A stretch of 64,000 nt of DNA from Morchella semilibera (Eukaryota > Ascomycota > Pezizomycetes > Pezizales > Morchellaceae). The stretch is taken from positions 1,612,001-1,676,000 of the forward strand of contig WBVU01000009.1 in assembly GCA_009192285.1 (NCBI GenBank), in the 5' to 3' direction. Under the pieces are notes generated by a model. That model saw only the letters and a program-made list of their open reading frames with translations, searched no databases and was not told the origin of the DNA. The position numbers were made by a program, and so were the translations under genes. This document shows, one piece after another, positions 11,304 to 22,113 of this stretch (position 1 is its first letter; each line of letters begins with the position of its first letter).

Positions 11304-14300
11304 ATGACTACTCCTATTCCTGCACCGCCCGGGTTCCCAATCATAGGGAACATGGCGGATCTCGATGCAGAATTGCCAACCAAAACCTTGCAACACTTTG
11401 CTGATATATATGGTAGATTCTGTAAGTCATTCTAGTTAAACTATAGCTAATTGGATCTTATAGGTCCCATCTATCGTTTCAATTTTGGCGGTGGCACGAC
11501 AAAAGTAGTTATCAGCTCCCAAGAAATAGTAGAAGAAGCATGCAACGAAGAAAGATTCATTAAAGTCATTCAAGGCGGGCTGAACGAAGTACGAAACGGC
11601 GTTCACGATGGCCTATTTACAGCACATCATGACGAGAAGAATTGGGGTATTGCACATAGGATTCTGATGCCAGCTTTCGGACCGTTGTCGATTCAAGGAA
11701 TGTTCAATGGTAAGTATTTGGATATCCTAGCCATCAACCAAAAATTGCTAATATTTGCGGTGAATAGAAATGCACGATATTGCGAGTCAGCTGGTCATGA
11801 AATGGGCCCGTCACGGCCCAGACCATAAGATCGTAGCCACAGACGACTTCACTAGATTAACTCTTGATACCATCGCGTTGTGTGCCATGGACTACCGTTT
11901 CAACTCCTTCTACACGGATGAGCTGCATCCTTTTGTTGGTGCTATGGGAGATTTCCTGGTGGAGTCTGGACGGAGATCTAACAGACCGGCAATTGCAAAC
12001 ATCCTGATGAGAGGATCGAGCCAGAAGTATGAAGCTGATATTGCCCTGATGCAAAATGTGAGTGATGAGGTGATCAAGAGGAGAAAGGAAAAGCCATCAG
12101 GAAAGAAGGATCTCTTGAATGCCATGTTGAATGGGAAGGACCCTGTCACAGGGGAGGGCATGTCAAATGAATTGATCATTAACAACATGATCACTTTTCT
12201 AATTGCTGGTACGTATTTCCCTTACTCGGGTTTAGTTGCGATTGTTTTGACACCTGTTCTTTGTACTCATCTAGGCCATGAAACTACATCTGGAATGCTA
12301 TCATTCGCCTTTTATCTCCTGGTTAAAAACAGTGCTGCCTACCGTTCCGCACAGCAAGAAGTCGATGAGGTTTGCGGAAAAGGCCCTATAAAGGTAGAGC
12401 ATATTCCGAAATTGAAGTACCTTAATGCCGTTCTCCGCGAGACACTCCGCCTTCACCCCACCGCCCCTGTGTTTAGTGTGTGCCCAAAGCCAGGCGTAGA
12501 AGAAAACCCTACTTTATGCGGGGGCAAGTACGCGATTGGCAAAACCGAGCCTATCCTCTGCTTGCTACCAAAGGTTCATACAGATCCGGCTGTATATGGA
12601 GAAGATGCGGAGGAATTCAAGCCTGAGAGAATGTTGGACGAACCATTTGAAAAGTTGCCCAAGTATGCTTGGAAGGTATTTGACATATCCTCCATAACTA
12701 GACTTGCCAATGATACTAATAATTGTAATTATAGCCTTTTGGAAACGGAATGCGAGGCTGCATAGGCAGAGCCTTCGCATGGCAAGAAGCCCTCCTTGTG
12801 GTTGCCATTCTGCTACAGAATTTCAACTTCCAGCTCGATGACCCCAGCTATCAGCTGAAGATCAAGCAAACGTTGACAGTCAAGCCCAAAGACTTCAAAA
12901 TGCGTGCGATTCTGAGAGACGGGATTGACGCTACAATGCTTGAAAAGAAGCTTCAAGCTGGTCCCATACCTTCTACAGATGACTCGTCACTCAAAGACAC
13001 ACTGAATAAGCCCTCCAACTTGAAGCCGATGAGCATCTTCTACGGGTCGAATACAGGAACATGTGAAGCTCTGGCGGCAAGACTGGCAAAAGATGCCGCT
13101 CAGCACGGCTTCGAAGCTAAAGTCGACCCCCTGGATTCCGCAACTGATAAGCTCCCGAAAGGCCAGCCTGTTGTCGTTATCACAGCTTCATACGAAGGTG
13201 CACCTCCGGATAATGCGGGCCACTTTGTTGAGTGGTTGAAGAACCTTAATGGAGACGAGTTAAAGGGAGTCCAGTTCGCTGTCTTTGGCTGCGGCCACCG
13301 CGACTGGCAGGCGACTTTCCAGAGGGTCCCCAACCTGGTAGACCAGCTTATCGCTGAGCGAGGTGGTGAACGAATTGTCACGAAAGGCACATCGGATGCT
13401 GCAAATGGCGACATGTTTACTGATTTTGATGGGTGGGAGGACACACAATTTTGGCCTGCGGTTGAGAAGGGTTATGGCGGCACTGCTAGTTCCCCAGATG
13501 CGGTATCGTCACCCTCTATTGAGGTTACCGTTTCTCCGCAAAGCCGCTCGACCAATCTAAAGCAGGATGTCAGGGGAGCGCTATTGATGGAGAACAGACT
13601 CCTGACTGCTCCAGGCGAGCCAGAGAAGAGGCATGTTGAGATTAAGCTGCCGACTGATATGGTCTATAAAGCTGGAGACTATCTTGCCATTTTGCCTACC
13701 AACCCTAAGAATAATATCAGAAGAGTTGTAGCAAGATTTGGGCTGGCTTGGGATGCAGTCTTGAATATCAAGGCGAATGGTCCGACGGTGCTTCCCACTA
13801 ATGTCAACATCACGGCAGTGGATGTACTCTCAAACTATGTCGAGCTTGCACAGCCGGCTACCAAGAAGGTCCGTTCGGATTATCTTCTGCGCCCCCGTGT
13901 ATGACATTGGCTAACAATACCCACAGGATGTCCTCGCAATCGCAAAAGCTGCAGCAGATGAGAAGACCCGTGAGGTACTCGAGAACCTTGCTGGTGACCA
14001 GTTCAACACGGAGGTCAGTCAAAAACGTCTCAGCCCGCTCGATATACTCGAAAAGTATCCCAGCATCACATTCCCATTCAGCGAATTTCTTGCCATCCTG
14101 CCTCCCATGCGTGTGCGTCAATACTCAATCTCCTCCTCGCCTCTATATGCCCCCGATAGTTGCACATTGACCTTTGCTGTCCTCGACCAGGAGGCTATCT
14201 CCGGCCAAGGCCGCTATGTCGGTGTGGCCTCAAACTACCTCGCCCACCTAGAGCCCGGCGATGACGTTCAGGTCTCTGTCAGGGCGTCCGCACATCCGTT

Positions 14301-14796
14301 CCACCTCCCATTGGACCCAGTGTCAACACCAATCATCATGATCTGTGCCGGTTCTGGACTTGCCCCGTTCCGTGGGTTCATCCAGGAGCGTGCGGCGCAG
14401 ATTGGAGCCGGACGGAAGCTGGCCAGGGCGTTGCTGTTTGTCGGGTGTCGTGGAAGCGGGGACACACTTTATGAAGAGGAACTCAAGAAGTGGTCGGCGA
14501 TGGGAGCCGTGGATATTAGGTATGCGTTTTCAAGAGAGACGGAGAGGAGCGAGGGGTGTAGGTGGGTTCAGGATAGACTCTGGCATGACAGGGTAGAAGC
14601 TGTGGAGCTGTTTGACGAAGGCGCCAAAGTGTTTGTATGTGGAAGCCGTGAGATCGGTGAGGCGGTGAAGGTCACTTGTAAAAAGATGTATTCGGAGAGG
14701 GCTGCAGCTTTAGGAAAGCCGAAGAGTGAGGAGGAGGTTGAGGAGTGGTTCTCGAACCTGAGGAACGCGAGGTACGCGACAGATGTGTTTGCTTGA
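11304..14796 (+). CDS. Self-sufficient cytochrome P450-reductase fusion, CYP505 (P450foxy/BM3) type fatty-acid hydroxylase
   Basis: Exons 11304-11412, 11464-11709, 11768-12208, 12275-12675, 12735-13868 and 13927-14796; about 1066 aa, the usual size of this fusion. The heme domain has AGHETTSG in the I helix, ETLRLHP (ExxR) and the Cys-ligand loop FGNGMRGCIGRAF near residues 400-412. The reductase follows: FMN binding FYGSNTGTCE near 500, FAD binding RQYSISSSP near 838 and NADPH binding CAGSGLAPFRGF near 916. Family members hydroxylate fatty acids at sub-terminal carbons using NADPH without a separate reductase. No N-terminal membrane anchor is present, so it is probably soluble. At intron 1 a GTAAGT nine bases downstream is an in-frame alternative donor adding RFC, but would leave only a 42-base intron. 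Exact substrate unknown. Confidence 0.94.
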
Positions 14797-15155
14797 GTAA
14801 ATTGGATGGTTATTTAGCTTTTTCTCTATTTTCATTTTTTTTATATCTATGTACTTTACTTGGCTGCGGATTTTATTGATATGCATGACTTTGATTCACA
14901 ATCTTATCTGAGACATTGATGCGCAAGAGCTGAGTGATCAGCTGTGACGAAGGACGTGAGAAATGATAAAACTCCCAGAATGACTTCTGGAAGCTCAAAG
15001 CTAAAACAACTAGCTACATAGATGTAGCTAGCTGCCAATGGACGACACTCATTCCACTCTGTATGAAAACAAATTTATAAGAAAAACCGAGGGGAGGAGG
15101 AGCACGCCCAAAGGACCAACTACTTACTACCTACAGCTTCAGCTAACTAATTCCC
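14797..15155. other. Intergenic between convergent P450 and ATG33
   Basis: About 360 bases of 3' sequence, AT-rich, with a run of GCTAGC-like motifs near 15010-15035. No gene seen. Confidence 0.6.
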
Positions 15156-15832
15156 CTATGCTCCATCTCCCCAGATGCCCACAACCCCCATTGCAAACCC
15201 CACGCCCAACAATCCTCCTCTAACCAACCCCCACCTCCTCCACGTCTCCAACCCACCCCTCACAACCTCTCCATTCACCTCGACCCCACCACGACCCCTC
15301 TCGGTCTCTACACTCACCACCTCCGCCTCGACAGGGCTCAACCTGACGCCCTCCACCATCCGGGCCACCACGGGCACCGCCGCCGTCAAAAGTAAGTATG
15401 GGTGTCGGCCGCCACGGCCGGCAAACCACCAAGCGACCACAAGCACGCCCGAGGCGGCAATCTCGAGTGGCCGCGTCACCTGCCGCAGCAGGCCGAGCGA
15501 TACGCTGAATGCCCGCTGCGCCTGCGCTGGTCTCCCGTCAGCGGGCGCATACGGAAGGTGGGGGAGAAGACTTGGGGGGAAGGGGGAGCTACGCGCTGAG
15601 GCGAGGGTGAGGATGCTGCTGAGCGTGGAGGTGCTGAAGTTGAGATGGATGCCCTGGTGGATTGAAAGGAGAGGGTGGGAGGGGGTGTTAGTTAGGTACC
15701 GTCCGTTGGTGGGAACTTGAGGGAGGGGTCTAAGGTGGGGCTATTTCTCCCCCGCAGGGAGTGGAAACTTACAGTGAGAAGGCCTAGGGAAATTACCCCC
15801 GTGAACTTGAGGGTTGCAATGACCTTGGACAT
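15156..15832 (-). CDS. ATG33: Atg33-like mitophagy protein
   Basis: Exons 15773-15832, 15593-15653 and 15156-15526; about 163 aa. Atg33 is a fungal mitochondrial outer-membrane protein needed for selective removal of mitochondria in aging cells. The N-terminus MSKVIATLKFTGVISLGLLT followed by GIHLNFSTSTLSSIL, the block GRGGRHPYLLLTA and the C-terminal VGIWGDGA are family hallmarks. Hydrophobic stretches at about 5-20, 62-78 and 145-160 suggest three to four membrane segments. Each splice (GTAAGT and GTAGCT donors, CTAAC and CTGAC branch sites) is required to keep these blocks in one frame. It is somewhat shorter than many relatives (about 200 aa). The GC-rich plus strand carries a long overlapping open frame that is only a shadow. 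Assignment rests on remembered family motifs. Confidence 0.78.
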
Positions 15833-16351
15833 TGGGGGGGGGGGGGATGGAATTGAGGTAAGTGGGTCAATTGATAAATGCTGAGAATAATTTACAGGAA
15901 AGTGAATTAGAGGAGAGAGAGATTCTTAAAAAAAAATGTGGAGGAGAGAATTGTGGGCGGTTGTTTCCTTTTCTCTCTTGGTTACGTCGCAAATCACATT
16001 CCAGGGCTGGTACGACAATCGGATTAGATACATGTAATATCTATCTAGTTCCAGCTCGCCGCGTTTCGCCACCCTTCCACAACACCACAACCAGGCACTG
16101 GCCATAGGATACTGCGCGATGTCACCGCCAGAGATTTCCCCCTATACATTCGAGAGACAATGATTGTTTGCACTACTTTTCTTTCACTGAGAGGTATCGT
16201 GGAGTTCACACCAATTAAGTCTTTAAAAATAACCCTTTGAACCAAGCAACGGAATCATATCCTCCTATTATTTATTAGGAGAAGAAAATAAACAGAACGA
16301 GGTATATATTATAAAAAGCTGTAACCAACAAGATAAAAGGGGATTCATTCT
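15833..16351. other. Intergenic between ATG33 and PDI
   Basis: About 520 bases: upstream region of ATG33 and 3' end of the PDI gene (both minus strand). A G12 run lies just before the ATG33 start. No gene seen. Confidence 0.6.
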
Positions 16352-17785
16352 TTACAGCTCGTCCTTCATAACCTCATCTCCGGTCTCTTCCTTAGCGGGG
16401 GTCTCGACCTCAGGAGTGGAGTTGAGGTAAAACTGCTTCAGGATGTTCTGGCGGATGGTCAGGTCGTCGCGCCTGGTAATATCTGATTAGTAAAAGTAAA
16501 ATTACCTAATAACTTAAATTCGAGGAAAACATACTTGGATGGGATCAATCCATTCTTGGTGATCATTCCCTGAAGCCTGTTCAACTCCTTCTCGACGTAG
16601 CCGGCGTTCTTTACAACCTTGGAAAGGACACGGGCATAGTATGAAGCATACTTGTCCTCCAATCCCTTGACAGCGGCCTCAACTTCCTCGACGAAGCTAG
16701 CCTCCTTGCCCTTAACAATCTTTGCGACAATCTCATCAAGAGCCTTAACACGACCAGCGGTTTCCTTAAGACCACCGCCAACAGCACGGTGGGTACCAGC
16801 GTGCTCGTTGATGAACTCAGTGAGTTTCTCCTCTGTGCGGCCAGATTCGTAGTCGACAGGCTCGGTGGAACCCTTAGGGAACCACTTGAGGGTTGGGTAG
16901 CTGCTAACACCGTACTTCTCGGCGCTGGCCTTGCCGCTGGGAGAGTCGCAGTTGATCTTTGCAATGACAACATCGGTGTCCTCCTTGAAGTTGGTAGCGA
17001 TAGTCTCCCAGGTAGGAGCAAGAGCTTTGCAGTGACCGCACCATGGCTGTTTCAAAGTCAACAATCCATCAATCTACGGCAGACATAGTGTGCTACTCAC
17101 AGCATAGAACTTAACCAAGACATCCTTAGACTGGTCCAACACAACCTCGTTGAAGTTCGCATCTGTAACGGTCTTGACATCACTTGGGGCCTCCTTCTTA
17201 ACCTTTGGCTTAGCACCCATCTGCTCTGAGATGAAGGCCTGCAGCGAATCCAGGTCGCGCTTGCTCTCGTAGGGGATTGGCTGGTCACTCTTTCCATCGA
17301 ACCATTTCAGTGTCGGGAAACCCTTCACGCCAAAGCGCTGGCCGAGGGATTTGTGATCTGCGGACGTAAATTAGTATTCGGACCGCCAATCAATTAATCG
17401 GTGGGGAGCGACATACTGTCTGCATCAACTTTAGCAATTATAACCTTGTCCTTCTGGCTGGCGAAGGAGTCGGCAAGCTGCTCGTAGATGGGGGCAAGTG
17501 TCTTGCAGTCTATGGGAATCCATTGTTAGTGTTGGCCAACAGACCTCCGTCTCCAGATAAGTAGAACTTACGGCCACACCATGGCTAAGAGAATTGTTAG
17601 TACATAGATGGCTTTTATAAACTTCTCGGGGGCAAATAACATACTGCAAAGAACTCCACCAGCGCCGGCTTCCCGCTCTGTAGAATCTCCTTGTCGAAGT
17701 TCTTAGGGGTGAGTTCAAGAACATTGCTAGCCTGCACAACGGCCAGGAGCGAGAAGGCCGCAAAGAAGGATCCAAAGCCCTTCAT
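16352..17785 (-). CDS. tigA: ER protein disulfide-isomerase with two thioredoxin domains and ERp29 C-domain (ERp38/TigA type)
   Basis: Six exons: 17645-17785, 17572-17584, 17417-17509, 17101-17357, 16535-17046 and 16352-16472; about 378 aa. A signal peptide (MKGFGSFFAAFSLLAVVQAS) opens the protein. Two thioredoxin domains follow, each with an active site PWCGHC (near residues 48-53 and 169-174), then a helical ERp29-type domain (about 260-355). The end is MKDEL, a KDEL ER-retention signal. The enzyme forms and rearranges disulfides of secreted proteins. The first active site is spliced together from a 13-nt exon: Pro-Trp-Cys-Gly plus one base of His lie in it, and the second Cys is in the next exon. 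The upstream side has a CACGTG palindrome at 17997-18002, a possible stress-element core but not a firm one. Confidence 0.93.
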
Positions 17786-19184
17786 GACTCGATTCTTAGT
17801 TTGTTCTAGTGGTAGTAGGTGGGATTTGTTGTATGTGTTTTGATTTTTTTCTTCCTTCCTTTTGGGATTCTTATAGAGCTTGATAGCTGCTTTATGAAAG
17901 AAAAAAAAAAGAAGGACAGATTTCCACCGGAGCTGGTGAGCTGTGGCGGGATGCGTTGCGTTGCGGCTGATAAATCCAGCAGCCCGTTGTAGTAATCACG
18001 TGGAACCCTGACCCTCACGTAAGGGCAGGGGTGTGGCTGATGAATACAGTATCAATGATAGCAGTGGGATTGCTGGATTGTCGTAAGATGATCATTTGGT
18101 GGGGGAGATATCTTCTATTTGGATCTAGAAGACTTAGGCTCACGGGTATTAAGTGGTTAGATCTTTTGAATTTGCCATTAGGGTAGATACTAGCGCAAGA
18201 GGTATAGAATGTCATAAGGTTATCAAATAACTTGATGTTAAGATGATCTAGGGTAGAATACATGTAGTTAGGGAAAAAGGGGGGGGGGGGGGAGAAAAGC
18301 TATGCTGTTTGATGGGCTTTATAGAAACCATATATACATGTATCTAGCTTATAACAGGAAAGCCTCGATAAGTTACCCTCGTCTGTGTTAAACCTCAACA
18401 GCGCCCAGCTATGGGCAGGATTACCGATTATTAGAAAACAAAATAGCCCCAGTGATTATTATTGCTGTCTCCTCTTAAACTGGATCTCGAGACAAAGCCA
18501 AGTAACTGAATACCGTCATCATGTCAATGTATCTAGGGATACATTCTCCAGATGGTGGCTTAAGCTGATATAGGTAGGCCTGGACCTCTCTCTTGTTACC
18601 CTGCTGCATCCGGTTTCTCTCTCCTTTCTTTAATTGATTTCTTATAGCTATTAAGTGGGTAGCTATATAGCTACACCATAGTCACTACTAGATGTTGGGG
18701 CCCGATACAGAGGGAGTGTCTTGCTGTTTCATATGAGGTCCACTAGGGTAATGTCTTTCCCTGCTACAGGTAATTTACTATCCTGAAGCTCTCGGTATCC
18801 TGTAAGAGATACTTAGCCGTCCGGCATGCCGAATTGCGGCATCTTTGTCCGACCTGGCTAAGCTAACTAGGATTTCAATCTGGACCGACGGGCCAAGTGG
18901 ATGACCTATCATTGGTCTTCCAATCCCGGGGGTGTCTGTCCAGCGTTCTGGCTATGGGTTTGAAGAGAGCTCTGATTTGCTATCTGTCATGCCAGAAACG
19001 AGCTTAATAGCAGTTATGGCACTGCTACGTATCAGTGCCATGCTATAATAACCCGCATATTCGTTCTAACCGCCAGCTCTATTTACCCATCCAAACCCCA
19101 CCACTACACCAACACACACTCTCTCAAGCTTCCTTCCCCTCCAAACGAAACGAAACGAAACACACACACTCGTCCCACGCAAAA
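17786..19184. other. Intergenic between divergent PDI and TOM22
   Basis: 1.4 kb. Contains a G run at about 18279-18292, TACATGTA motifs, and a perfect 9-bp inverted repeat near the TOM22 side (listed separately). No gene seen. Confidence 0.6.
19016..19041. repeat. Perfect dyad upstream of TOM22
   Basis: ATGGCACTG at 19016-19024 and its exact complement CAGTGCCAT at 19033-19041 flank an 8-base spacer that itself contains the palindrome TACGTA. It lies about 145 bases before the TOM22 start and could bind a dimeric regulator or be chance. Confidence 0.6.
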
Positions 19185-19798
19185 ATGGTAAAGCTCACGG
19201 TCGTCGAAGAAGTCGAGGACGCCCATTTTTCGCAGCAGCACCCCTACCAGGACCAAGAAGATGAAGGCATGTACCCAGCCTCAGATTCTGACGCCTCCTC
19301 GATCTCGGGCGACGACGGCGAGGACGCCGAGATCGATGAGTCGCTGTACGACCGCTTTGTGGCGCTGAAGGACATCATACCGCCGCGACAGCGGGCGGTG
19401 CTAACTTCGAGGCTATCTTCTGCGTATAGCGTGCTAAAGAGTGGGTTGACGATGGGCGGGACGACGCTGTGGGTGTTGGTTACGGGAGCGTTTGTGGTGG
19501 GGGTGCCATTTGCGGTGGCGGTGGGGGATGAGCAGCAGTTGGTGGAGATGGAGAGGGATATGAAGGTTTGTTGATTCCTTGGTCAATGTGGGGTTGGAGT
19601 GGTGGTGGTGGAGGTGGGCTGACTGTGTGTGTAGATGCAACAGTTTACAACGGATGTGAGTGATTGATAGTTCGAATACCTGACTTGGGGATCTGCTCTA
19701 GATTATTTTAGAAGAAAGTACTGACTGACTGGTCTTTGATATTTTAGTCTCTTTCCCCGGGTGCTCAGTCCGTTCTTGGGGAGCCACCAAAGAAGTAG
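19185..19798 (+). CDS. TOM22: Mitochondrial import receptor subunit Tom22
   Basis: Exons 19185-19565, 19635-19655 (21 nt) and 19748-19798; about 150 aa. Tom22 is the central receptor of the TOM complex in the outer mitochondrial membrane; its acidic cytosolic side binds presequences handed over by Tom20. The N-terminus is acidic (EEVEDAHF, then SGDDGEDAEIDESLYDR). The conserved block LYDRFVALKDIIPPRQRAVL comes next, and then a single membrane helix TTLWVLVTGAFVVGVPFAVA with the Pro typical of the family. The tail faces the intermembrane space and ends GEPPKK. The start at 19185 has a good context and matches the family length; an upstream in-frame ATG at 19035 lies in the 5' leader. The 21-nt middle exon encodes MQQFTTD. 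Confidence 0.92.
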
Positions 19799-20245
19799 TA
19801 GGTTGGTTATTATTGGGGGGAGTTATTTTGTAATTGTTCATTGCTCAAGTCGGTATTTCATTATATGCCTCATATACCCTTTCACTTGGTGCTACTTTTG
19901 CAATTTAGTGATTCTTGAATGGGAGACAAAGCAATGGGTCCTTTCTCTAATTAAGCTGTCTAGCTTCATCCTGTTCTCTGTTCATATTTTATTGGTGCTT
20001 TGGAATCCCTTGGTTATTGTACGTGTAGCTTTATATTGTGAAGCTTCAAGTAATTAAACAGCCATGATCTATCTTCCAGGCCATCCACTTGAATCCTGTT
20101 AAAAAGAAGGAGAAGAAGCTCAGTAAAACCCCATACGCCCGCAAACAAAAAAAAAAAAAACAAGTCTATCATCACTAACCAACCTGTGATCATGGCTGCT
20201 GCCTCACTGATTATCACTCAGCTGCCTTCACTCACAGCTTCTCAC
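19799..20245. other. Intergenic between convergent TOM22 and VPS51
   Basis: About 450 bases of AT-rich 3' sequence with an A16 run near 20146. No gene seen. Confidence 0.6.
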
Positions 20246-21228
20246 TCACTCCTCCTTACCCAACGCCTTCAGCGCCTTCTCCCTCAACTCCTCCACACCC
20301 TTCACACCCTCCCACCTCTCCAAACACACCTTCAACACACTCCACTCCCTTTCTGCCTCTTCCCTATTTCCCTCCTTCACCGCCGCCTCAATCCTCTCCG
20401 GACATCCCAGTGCCCACACCACCGTCTCTTTCTTTCGGCGATTATTCTCCCGTCCCTCTGTCGAGCTCAGCGCGATAGGCGACACCGGAATCGTCTGCAC
20501 GAGCGACTCAGACACCTGTGCGATATGCGCGATCGCTGGGCCGAGCGTCGATGTCGTGGGCGCAAGGGGCTCCATGTTGGCTCTCATCTTTAATGCAATG
20601 TCCTGGATAAGCACGTGTACATATATATAGCTATGGAATAAAAGAAAGAAAGCTATATAGTTAAGCTACATAAGTGGTATATATACCTTTCGTATCGTGT
20701 CCGTCGCTGTGATCAGCTTGCTGTAGTTATCATACACCAGCGCCTTGCGCTCGCCATCAAAACCGCGAATCTCTACCCCATAGACCGTCACAATCAGCAT
20801 CTACACCTACATTCACCCTACCCAACAGCTACCACTCCCCACACCCCCAGAAAGTTCTACAGAAGGGAAACACCAGAGCGCATACCATTCACAAGCTCAT
20901 TCTCCACCCTCAACAGCTCCTTCAGCTCCGCCGTCTCCAGGAGCTTCTCCACATATCCGGCCGCATCAAATCCCTCACGATCAAGCTCTCCGACCTCCTC
21001 CACCACCGGCTCCGGCTCCTTCTGTACCTCGCCGCCCTCGCTGCCCTCGTCAGAGGCCTTGAGACCGTAGAATTGACGGAGTGCTGAGCGGTTACGGCGC
21101 GGGGAGCGGAGGCCAGGGCTTGGGAGCGGGAGGTCGAGGGAGACGCCGCGGGATGAGGAGCGGGAGGAGGGAGAGGGGAGGCGCGGGGAGGCGTGCGAGG
21201 CGTCGAATGTGATTGCGGGGGTGGTCAT
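20246..21228 (-). CDS. VPS51: Vps51-type GARP complex subunit
   Basis: Exons 20886-21228, 20687-20772 and 20246-20587; about 256 aa. Vps51 is a subunit of the GARP tether, which captures endosome-derived vesicles at the trans-Golgi network. The N-terminal third is Ser/Pro/Arg-rich and low in complexity, followed by LRQFYGLK. The family core runs across the introns: FDAAGYVEKLLETAELKELL, then EIRGFDGERKALVYDNYSKL, then ITATDTIRKMRANMEPL. A coiled-coil-prone C-terminal half follows (REEAEREWSVLKVCLERWEG). Introns have GTATGC and GTATAT donors. It starts only about 180 bases from the divergent DUF3807-like gene, so both probably share a promoter. Size fits the short fungal forms rather than the large animal protein. 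Confidence 0.88.
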
Positions 21229-21409
21229 GGTCGGATTGGTGGTGGGTTTTAATGCAGGAGGGAGCTATGGAGGAGGTTGTTTGGGTGCATTGGGAGGGAG
21301 TTCACGTAAGCAATGGGTGAGTATCACCGTCTTGCCTGTCTTGTTTGTTTACCTTCCTTCCCTCCTTTACACGTATCCGCACCTCTCAACACCATTACAA
21401 TCAGAAGTA

Positions 21410-22113
21410 ATGGCAGCCACCCTTCAATTCCCGTTCCCAATTCCCACTATCACTCCAGTATGTATCTCTCTCGTCTTCATATATATCTCCAACTCTACTA
21501 ACAAGCAGTCTAGGAAGACCTCGTAGCTTTCGACGAAGCCCACTTCTCCCCCATCGCGCATACCCACCTCGCCGCGAACTTTCTCCCCCCTCCAGACCCT
21601 TCCACCACCGCCACCGCCCCCGCCGAGGACGAAGAAGAAGAAGATGCCCTTGGCTACTACCCAGACGGCACCAAGCGCACCCTAACCGACACTCAAATTA
21701 GCATCTTCCGGCATAGCGAGATCCAAGAGCTCCTCCGTACATCTCCCCACCCCTTCTCTCTCCTTTACACCTAGCTAACACACTCAGGCCGAAAACGCCA
21801 CAGCCGCAGCCGCCGCCGTAGGTTCCGCGAGCGTCAGGCGGCCCAGAAGGCCGCAGGAGCCATCGAAGCCCGTGCACAAGCCGCCGCGGAAGCTGCGGCC
21901 GCGAACCCGGCTCCGCAGGTCGAGGGACAAGTGCGGAAGGGAAGGCTGGAGGCGGCGCTCTGGGCCAGTGAGATGCAGTGGGATGAGCAGGAGGGGGGCA
22001 ACCAGGGAAAGGATCAGCCACCAGTGCCGGTGCGGGGCGAGGAGCGGAAGGTGCTGGGGAGGGTGGATAGGGCGCTTGGGAGGGAGTTTCTGTGGCCGGC
22101 GATTGAGAGGTAA
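21410..22113 (+). CDS. DUF3807-like uncharacterised fungal protein
   Basis: Exons 21410-21457, 21514-21736 and 21788-22113; about 198 aa. I recognise the block GYYPDGTKRTLTDTQISIFRHSEIQELL, here at about residues 58-87, as the signature of an uncharacterised fungal family (DUF3807). After it comes a very basic RKRHSRSRRRRFRERQ segment and an Ala-rich helix, then KGRLEAALWASEMQWDE and a C-terminal FLWPAIER. No membrane segment or signal peptide. The Arg-rich stretch could bind nucleic acid, but that is a guess. The final GAGAG is followed by GTAAAG, which could be a donor leading to a further exon; with the TAA immediately inside, ending here is simpler. Shares a short intergenic region with VPS51. 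Confidence 0.7.

Noticed and set aside
15175-15720. 181-codon Pro/Thr-rich frame on the plus strand
   Set aside because: It is antisense to the ATG33 exons, whose conserved blocks, splice sites and frame are clear; high GC explains the open frame.
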